A stretch of 64,000 nt of DNA. Origin: Leptodactylus fallax (Eukaryota; Chordata; Amphibia; Anura; Leptodactylidae). The stretch covers positions 3,286,501-3,350,500 of the forward strand of contig CAMRHE010000169.1 of the NCBI GenBank assembly GCA_947044405.1, in the 5' to 3' direction. How positions within the stretch are numbered: position 1 is the stretch's first letter; each line of letters opens with the position of its first letter. The position numbers were made by a program, and so were the translations under genes. The notes under the pieces are model-generated. The model was given only the letters and a program-made list of their open reading frames with translations. It was not told the DNA's origin and searched no databases. Below, piece after piece: positions 57,693-64,000 of the stretch.

Positions 57693-58034
57693 GGGCTTTT
57701 ATGACATCAGACATGTATGGCATATCCACCCATAGGATCCCATGACTTGTAAAGCACAATTCCCTTCATAAGTAGATGTAAAGGATTTTCTGAAAATGTA
57801 ATTTCCAAAATGTAATGTTTGATACAGGTCCAATGTGGGTCTTTGTTTTTCAAGTTCTAGAAAATAGAAGTCATCATTTGTGTTTGGAATAAATTTGACC
57901 TTACATTATAATAATTTTGGTTTTCGTTCCAGTCCATGTCCACTCTCCTGATATATCCTAATCCTTCTACTTATTTATTCTCATATATATATATTATATA
58001 TATAAATAGTATACTGTATCCTCAAATGCCTTGT

Positions 58035-58410
58035 CTACAAAGTTATAAAAATATTCTTTCCATATGGTGACCGCTGTAGCCGGAAAAAAAAATTAAAAGA
58101 ACCGAACCACCATTTTTTCACTGTTAAGCCTCCCAAAAAATTTGGGTAAAAAGAGATTAAAACAATAGGCATTCCCCATAATGATATAAATAAAAAGTAC
58201 ATCTGACCTTGTAAAAAAGACGTCTTATGCATGGCAACTCCAAGAAGTTTTTTTTTTTTGCAAAGCTTTGAATTTTATGAAAGGGTTTAAAACGTGAAAA
58301 CAACTATATAAATTTCATCATCGTAATTGTACTGCCCCACAGAATACAGGTGACATGTTATTTTGGCTGCATAGTGAATGACTTAAAAACAAAGTCCATA
58401 AAAAAAGTTG
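58035..58410 (-). repeat. Family M repeat fragment
   Basis: TATAAAAATATTCTTTCCAT, GACCGCTGTAGCCGG, AAAGTACATCTGACCTTG: the reverse of sequence near 7050-7400 and similar to 130-260. 57719-58034 carries nothing recognised apart from TA-rich DNA at 57985-58012. Confidence 0.55.
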
Positions 58411-58429
58411 TGCAAACACCTCATTCTGA

Positions 58430-59117
58430 TATTTTTTTCCATAGTACATCAAATGGAATTCTTCACACCAAGCTGCTTGCCTATTGCAGATTCAGTCTTC
58501 CCAGCCTGGTGCAGGTCTACAATTTTGTTTCTGGTGTCCTTCCACAGCTCTTTGGTCTTTACCCTAGTGAAGTTTGGAGTGTGGCTGTTTGAGGTTGTGG
58601 ACAGGTGTCTTTTATACTGATAACAATGTCAAACAGGTGACATTACTACAGGTAATGAGTGGAGGACAGAGGAGCCTCTTAAAGATGAAGTTACAGGTCT
58701 GTGAGAGCCCAGTCAAAGTCCAGACCTAAATCCCATTGAGCATCTGTGGCAAGACATGAAAATTGCTGTTCACAGACGCTCTCCATCCAATCTGGCTGAG
58801 CTTGAGCTATTTTGCAATAAAGAATGGGCAAAAAGTCTCTAGATGTGCAAATCTGGTAGAGACATACCTCAAAAGACTTGCAGCTGTAATTGCAGCAAAA
58901 GGTGGCTGTACAAAGTATTGATAAAGGGGGGCTTTTCAGGTTTTTATTTGATTAAAATTTTGAAAACCATGTATCATTTTCCTTCCACTTCACAATTGTC
59001 TGCTACTTTGTGTTGGTCTACCACTTAAAATCTCAAGAAAATACATTTAAGTTTGTGGTTGTAAGGTGACAAAATGTGACAAAGTTCAAGGGGTAAGAAT
59101 ACTTTTGCAAGGCACTG
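58430..59117 (+). mobile_element. Tc1/mariner remnant, about 0.4-0.7 kb
   Basis: 58690-59117 is the 3' part of a Tc1-type element: coding scraps match [39 protein letters not shown] with breaks, and the end GAATACTTTTGCAAGGCACTG is followed by TA. 58430-58690 (CAGCTCTTTGGTCTTTACCC, GACAGGTGTCTTTTATACTG) is also of transposon type but from another element or an upstream region. Confidence 0.75.
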
Positions 59118-59119
59118 TA

Positions 59120-59470
59120 TAACTGACATGCTGCAATTTCTGCTGCACATATTTTTACGCAATGTGTGGATGGGATTTGCTAGAATGCCACGTTTTTTTT
59201 TTTCTGTGGGTTTTCGCCACATGGGGCCCCTATCCCATCCCCACTTTGCAGTAAAATATGCGCAGCAGATATGCTGCAATTTCCAAAACAGTCGCTGTTT
59301 TGGAAATTGCAGCATGTCAATTACACCTACGGAAACACCAGTGGTTTCCCTATAGATATTATCGAAGCAGAAATTCCGCAGAGGAAATCTCTGCAAACAT
59401 TCTGTGAAAACTGCTGCAGCAGAAAACCGCGATGCGTCCCCGCCACGGTTTTTCCCACAGCTGTTTTTTT
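59120..59470. repeat. Palindromic repeat, family A
   Basis: CTGCAATTTCCAAAACAGTC and its inverse GCTGTTTTGGAAATTGCAGC form a tight central palindrome (59271-59312). Outer arms carry GCCACATGGGGCCCC and CCCGCCACGGTTTTTCCCAC. Confidence 0.6.
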
Positions 59471-60262
59471 CTCTTACCAATAAAAGATAAGTGATTCCCC
59501 ACTGATCAGCTGTATGAAGGGGCTATGGCGCCTTTTTATATCACACACTGTCTGTTTATAGTGACCATGTGATGTCATTCCAGTCTTGTCACATAGATGT
59601 GTATAGGACAAGGCTGTAGTTACATGACATGGCCGCTATGAAATGAATTACACTATGTAAACAGAGTAGCGGTCACGGCACTTACACAGGTACCACGGTT
59701 CATTCAAACATGATCCTGGGGGTCCGTGGTATTGGAACTCCAATAATTTTTTTCCCTTTTTCTTTCCTTTTTAATTAGGAAACACCTGGGGCATTATTAA
59801 TAATGGGCACTATTTAAAGGGCTGCACAGGGAAGTTATTAATTTAAAGACGCACTTGGGAGTATTATTCATTATGGGGGGTTATATTATATATTTTATAA
59901 TTGGGGTAGCAGCAGAATGGGTGTACAGGTGAGGACAATGTGAGACAGGTGCCTGGAAAAGTGAGGAGCCAAAGATATCTTTGTTGCAAACTATACAGAG
60001 ACTGGAAGAAGTGGTCATGATCCAGATGAAAGAGACAGGGAATGTGAACGATTAGTCAGAGACGTCACCTGTAAATCACTAAATATTACTGTACTGTATA
60101 CACATAAATCGTCTGCAGATCCCTGTGTAATGTGTAGAGCTGCTATATACCACTATAAGCTCACCGTATACTGATAGTATCGGTATACGAACATGTCCAA
60201 GTTGGGGGCCCACCTGGACATGGTCGCCCCCTCCCCCCCTGTGCTGAACACCTAGCTACGCC
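59471..60262. repeat. Unclassified repeat ending AACACCTAGCTACGCCTCTG
   Basis: The inverse of its end, CAGAGGCGTAGCTAG, is the start of elements at 62030 and 63114. It therefore looks like the same family in opposite orientation. No gene is seen. Confidence 0.4.
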
Positions 60263-60498
60263 TCTGCCTGTACCACTCCACTGGTGATTGTTACCCAGTC
60301 TGAGTACTTCCCATTAACTAGCACCCTCTGTTTCCTATTACTGAGAAAGTTGTGAACCCAAATGCATATGTTTTCTTCCAGTCCCAGCATTTTCATTTTG
60401 TATACCAACCTTTTATGCTGTACAGTATCGAATGCCTTTGAAAAGTCCAGATAAAGTACATCTAGGGCACTACTAAGGTCCAGTCTAGAAGTGACCTT

Positions 60499-60499
<1 letters not shown>
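60263..60499 (-). pseudogene. CR1-type LINE fragment, reverse transcriptase motif A region
   Basis: Minus-strand frame reads LDVLYLDFSKAFDTVQHKRL, VYKMKMLGLEENICIWVHNF, LSNRKQRVLVNGKYSDWV and TITSGVVQ. DFSKAFD is polymerase motif A, and the order fits CR1. It continues on the other side of the Rex1-like insertion at about 61950-62030. Confidence 0.88.
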
Positions 60500-60529
<30 letters not shown>

Positions 60530-61945
60530 GACCTTTAATAGTCCCACAATGGAGAAATTCAGTGTGTTACAGCAGCAAAGATAAGATAAGCAGATACAAA
60601 TACATATACAACATGTACAGGAATGTTCCAAGGTAAGAGGCATTACTTTGATAGCCGACAGACAGATAGGAAGTAGCGGGGGGGGGGGGGGGGATTTAAC
60701 AGGCAGAGAGATATTTCAGTTCTCTGTGTGTATTGATCTCCGCTTAGGTCGGTGTTGGTTGTACAGCCTAACCGCGGTGGGGAGGAAAGACTTCCGATAG
60801 CGCTCCTTCTCACACCTAGGGTGGAGCAGTCGGTCACTGACAGTACTGCCCAGCGCAATCACAGTCTCATGCATGGGATGGGACTTCTTCCTCTGCATGG
60901 AGCTCACCACGGACAGTATCCTTCTGTCACCCACCACCTGCACAGGGTCCAGTGGGCTCCCCAGGACAGAGCTGGCCCTTCTAATCAGCTTGTCAAGTTT
61001 ATTTCTGTCCCTGGTTGATATGCTGCTCCCCCAGCAGGCCACTCCAAAGAAGATGGCTGATGCCACTACAGAGTTGAAGAAAGTCCTAAGAAGTGCCCCC
61101 CGGATTCCAAAGGCTCTCAGCTTCCTAAGCAGGTAGAGCCTGCTGTGGCCCTTCCTGTACAGGGCCTCCATATGGTCTGCCCAGTCCAGCTTATTATTAA
61201 GGAGCAAACCCAGGTACTTATAGGTGTTCACAATCTCGATGCCCGTCCCCAGGATGTCCACTGGTTTTGGAGGGCATCTGCCTTTACGGAAGTCCACCAC
61301 CATCTCCTTGGTCTTCCCCGCATTAATCTTCAGGTGGTTCTGGTGGCACCAGTCCACAAAAACCTGGTTCAGTTCTCTGTACTCCCTGTCATCATCGTCT
61401 GTGATGAGGCCTACTATTGCAGAGTCGTCAGAATACTTCTGTAGGTAGCAGCTAGATGAGTTGCACCTAAAATCAGCAGTGTACAGTGTGAAGAGGAAAG
61501 GGGCGAGAACCGTACCCTGAGGTGCCCCTGTATTACAGATCACGGTACCTGACACACAGTCTTGGGCTCTCACGTATTGAGGTCGATTTGTGAGGTAGTC
61601 TAGGATCCAGTTGGAGAGGTGGTGGTCCACTCCAGCAAGGCCCAGCTTGTCTCTCAGTAACCTGGGCTGTATGGTGTTAAAAGCACTGGAGAAATCAAAG
61701 AACATTATTCTCACCGTGTTCCCTGGTTTTTCCAGGTGAGACAGAGCCCTGTGCAGAAGGTGGATGATGGCATCATCTACCCCAATGCTCGGTCGATAAG
61801 CAAACTGGAGAGGGTCCATAGCAGGGCTCACTAGAGGACGAAGATGTGTGAGAACCAATCTCTCTAAGATCTTCATCAAGTGGGATGTCAGTGCTACAGG
61901 TCTGTAGTCGTTGAGGTCCATAGGGTGAGGTTTCTTTATAGATGC
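60500..61945 (-). mobile_element. Rex1/L2-like non-LTR retrotransposon, copy 2, nested in CR1
   Basis: Ends in (ATT)n (60500-60529) after CCATTGTGGGACTATTAAAGG; a G-run lies at 60678-60693. The 5' end is in the reverse transcriptase, near 61945, where CR1 sequence resumes. It is longer than copy 1 by about 490 bp. Confidence 0.88.
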
Positions 61946-61981
61946 TGATTGGGTGAGATTAGTTTCACTAAGATACTCCAT
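60716..61981 (-). pseudogene. Reverse transcriptase ORF of Rex1-like copy 2, fused to CR1 at the start
   Basis: 421 codons without a stop. From MDLNDYRPVALTSHLMKILE onward it is a LINE polymerase: FFDFSSAFNTIQP (motif A), TGAPQGTVLAPFLFTLY (motif B), QKYSDDSAIVG (motif C), NTYKYLGLLLNNKLDW, and SIHTEN at the end. The first residues MEYLSETNL are of CR1 origin, so the apparent start is a fusion. The endonuclease domain and N terminus are missing. The family name (Rex1, or another L2/CR1-group clade) is uncertain. Confidence 0.85.
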
Positions 61982-62030
61982 GATAGCATTTCTTCAAATT
62001 TTACCTACCACTGGTGAGGTTACACTTACC
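61946..62030 (-). pseudogene. CR1-type LINE fragment, 5' side of the nested insertion
   Basis: Minus-strand frame VTSPVVGKI, stop, RNAIMEYLSETNL corresponds to the CR1 segment SLTSVVGKI...AIMEYLSENNL. Compared with intact CR1 about 25 residues are absent between this piece and 60499. Confidence 0.75.
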
Positions 62031-62480
62031 GGCAGTGGCATAGCTATCAGGGGGGCAAAGGTGGTGGCATCCCCAGGCCCACTGACTCTGTTGGGGCAGC
62101 TGCAACGTAGCAATTTCATTTGTTTTGGCATCTGCAAGACACTGATACAGTTGAAATACATGGCAAAGGAGGAAGCCTCTGACTTCCCTTCCTTATCTAC
62201 CACGTTTAACTTGCAGGCTTTCTAATGATCAATGTGAACCTCCTATTCTGGTTCCAGGTCCTGCGGTACTATAGAGAAATAGACATGGGACCCGGGAGGA
62301 GAATAGGAAGTGCACACAGGCTGTCTACAAGAGCAGCTTTTGGGCGCTGCATCAGTCATCAGAAGGCACAGGAAGGATATCTATACAGTAGTGCAGGGGA
62401 TGTGGTACATAAGGTGTGGGGCAGGGTTAGTATCTTGTGGGGGGCACAATTTCAGTAACAGTGCCCCCTACAGGTATTAG
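62031..62480. repeat. Family G-like repeat (GGCATAGCTATCAGGGGGGC start)
   Basis: GCAGTGGCATAGCTATCAGG, GGGCCCACTGACTCTG-type text (CAGGCCCACTGACTCTG here), followed by CTTGTGGGGGGCACAATTTC. Similar to the start at 63114. 62450-62600 and 62975-63110 hold ACTGTAATAGTGCCCCC-type units. Confidence 0.5.
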
Positions 62481-62600
62481 CCCTCCACATATAAATAATT
62501 AAGCAATAGTATAACTTATGAGTGTGTGAGTTGGGGGAATTACCTGGGGGCACTATTACAGTAATATTGCCCCCCACAAGTAATTATCCCTTCCCACATA

Positions 62601-62968
62601 CAGTTGCATCTCAATAAATTAGAATATCTTTGAAACGTTTATTTCTTTCAGTAATTAGATTAAAAAAGTGACCTCCTATATTTTCTAGATTCTTTACACA
62701 CAGAGTGTTCTATTTCAAGTGTTTTATTTCTGTAAATGTTGATTATGGATTACAGGTAATGAAAACCAAAATCTAAGAAAATTAGAATATTGTAAAAAAG
62801 TTCAGTATTGTAAATTCAGTGTGTCACCTGCCAAGGTTTCCTAAGCCTTTAAATGGTCCCTCAGTCTGGTTCAGTAGGACACTCAATCATGGAAGACGCT
62901 GATTATGGATTGAATTACTGAAATGAATGAACGTTCCAAAGATATTCTAATTTATTGAGATGCACTTG
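62601..62968. mobile_element. Tc1/mariner MITE (368 bp) with TA target duplication
   Basis: CAGTTGCATCTCAATAAATT and AGAATATCTTTGAAACGTT at the left; AACGTTCCAAAGATATTCT and AATTTATTGAGATGCACTTG at the right: inverted repeats of about 40 bp, flanked by TA (62599-62600, 62969-62970). There is an internal repeat of ATCTAAGAAAATTAGAATAT. No transposase. Confidence 0.9.
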
Positions 62969-63113
62969 TAAGTAATACTATTACTTAATTACTTATGTGT
63001 GGGGGCCTATTACATGTATGTGGGGGAGTTAATACCTGTGGAGGAGCATTGTTACTGTAATAGCGGCCTCCAGGTAACAGTCCCCTCTCACATAGGTAAT
63101 AGTGCCCCCAGGT

Positions 63114-63520
63114 CAGAGGCGTAGCTAGCGGGGGGGGGGGGGGGGGAGGCGGCGGCTGCCCCGGGCCGACTGACATTTGAGGGCCACCCTGGGGCCGCCA
63201 TTAATACACCTTTTACTTTTAACTAGATCGGTGTCTGCAGACACCGATCTAGTTAAAACACTTCCTGCAACTTGCTGTCTTGTAAACCGCAAGCCTCTTC
63301 AGGCCTGTGGTTTACATGACAACGAGAACACAGTCATCGGCATAGGCGGCGCGATGACGTCACAACATCGCGCCTCCTACGCTGATACGCTGACTTCCTG
63401 TGCGTGGACCGTGCGCACAGAGCGCGGGTCAAGAAGAGAAAGCTGCGGCTCCATTCGTCATGGTCGCTGGTAGGTGAGTATAACTTATATTTGTTTTGTT
63501 TTAGCTTAGTTGTGGGTATT
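63114..63520. repeat. Family G-like GC-rich repeat with inverted segment
   Basis: TCAGAGGCGTAGCTAGCGGG, a G-run (63131-63147), GCTGCCCCGGGCCGACTGAC. An inverted pair TAACTAGATCGGTGTCTGCA / GACACCGATCTAGTTA lies at 63220-63257. A TGACGTCA palindrome is at 63355-63362 in GCGCGATGACGTCACAACATCGCGCC-type context. No gene is supported. Confidence 0.55.
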
Positions 63521-63529
63521 TTAATAGTA

Positions 63530-63745
63530 TAAGGGGTTGTTAAGAGGGGGAATTATAACTATAAGGGAGGGGGCATTATGAACATAAGGGGGGGTCATTT
63601 ATATAAGGGTTATTACGGGGTACAAGGGGGGAGGTTATTTATATTAGGAGGCATTATGAACATAAGGGGGTGGTCATCTACAGTATATAAGAGGTCATTA
63701 GAGGTGCAGTATTTATGTCAGGGGGAATCAGGGGCATAATATGAG
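63530..63745 (+). repeat. Degenerate minisatellite, GGGGGCATTATGAACATAAGG-type units
   Basis: Units such as GGGCATTATGAACATAAGGG and GGTCATTTATATAAGGG recur with variation; analogous to the arrays in the elements at 29919 and 51620. Confidence 0.55.
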
Positions 63746-63785
63746 GGGGCAGTTTAATTTAATGAAAGTGACACTTGGGCTTTAT

Positions 63786-64000
63786 TAAGACTAAAGCCCC
63801 ACGTAACGGGCCGCAGCAAAAAAGCGCTGCAGGAAAAACCGCGGCAGTAACATTGTGGTTTTTCCCGCAGTGCTTTTCACAGAAGGTCCACAGAGTTTTA
63901 CTCTGCATACTTTCTGCTTCCATTATAACTATAGGGAAACCGCCAGCATTTCCATAGGTATAATTGACATGCTGCGATTTCCAAAACCGCAACGGTTTTG
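63786..64000. repeat. Family A repeat, cut by the window end
   Basis: AGACTAAAGCCCCACGTAAC, GGGCCGCAGCAAAAAAGCGC, TTTCCCGCAGTGCTTTTCAC, TATAATTGACATGCTGCGAT. The second arm should lie past base 64000. Confidence 0.6.

Overview
The window is vertebrate genomic DNA, most likely from a frog with a large genome. The evidence is spliced genes with consensus GT/AG junctions, very high repeat density, Tc1/mariner elements of the Sleeping Beauty/Frog Prince type, Rex1-, CR1- and L2-like LINEs, a Penelope-like element and many fold-back repeats. The species assignment is an inference; there is no bacterial or phage content.

Two paralogous genes lie head-to-tail on the minus strand. HRG (histidine-rich glycoprotein) occupies 53670 down to 40257 with seven coding exons and a complete 486-codon reading frame. 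About 19 kb downstream, KNG1 (kininogen) starts at 21155 and its coding exons can be followed to 4146. These cover cystatin domain 1, domain 2 and the first half of domain 3. The rest of domain 3, the bradykinin segment and the tail were not found and are probably beyond base 1. Order and orientation (HRG upstream of KNG1, same strand) match the AHSG-FETUB-HRG-KNG1 cluster of mammals. Exon sizes and phases agree between the two genes (195-nt first coding exons, 88-nt third exons, phase 0/0/1/0), as expected for cystatin-fold genes made by tandem duplication. In mammals both products are secreted by liver into plasma, where they take part in contact activation, cysteine-protease inhibition and binding of heparin, metals and plasminogen.

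Layout: 1-4.1 kb, repeats; 4.1-21.2 kb, KNG1 exons with introns carrying a Sleeping Beauty-like Tc1 (7537-9149) and a hAT element with a perfect target duplication (14565-15289); 21.2-40.2 kb, intergenic, with two Tc1 elements, a Rex1-like LINE, a 3-kb non-autonomous element full of minisatellites (29919-32882), L2 scraps, a deleted Tc1 and two copies of an LTR-like repeat; 40.2-53.7 kb, HRG, including a local tandem duplication that left ghost exons; 54.2-57.7 kb, a Penelope-like element with a 26-bp target duplication; 58-64 kb, Tc1 remnant, a Rex1-like LINE nested in a CR1, a mariner MITE and other small elements.

The most notable points are the exon 3/4 duplication in HRG, an extra 10-codon proline-rich exon in KNG1, loss of the Gln of the QVVAG motif in kininogen domain 3, an Asp/His-rich rather than GHHPH-type histidine region, hammerhead-like cores in fold-back and Penelope sequences, and the density of several palindromic repeat families. 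No wholly new gene system was identified.
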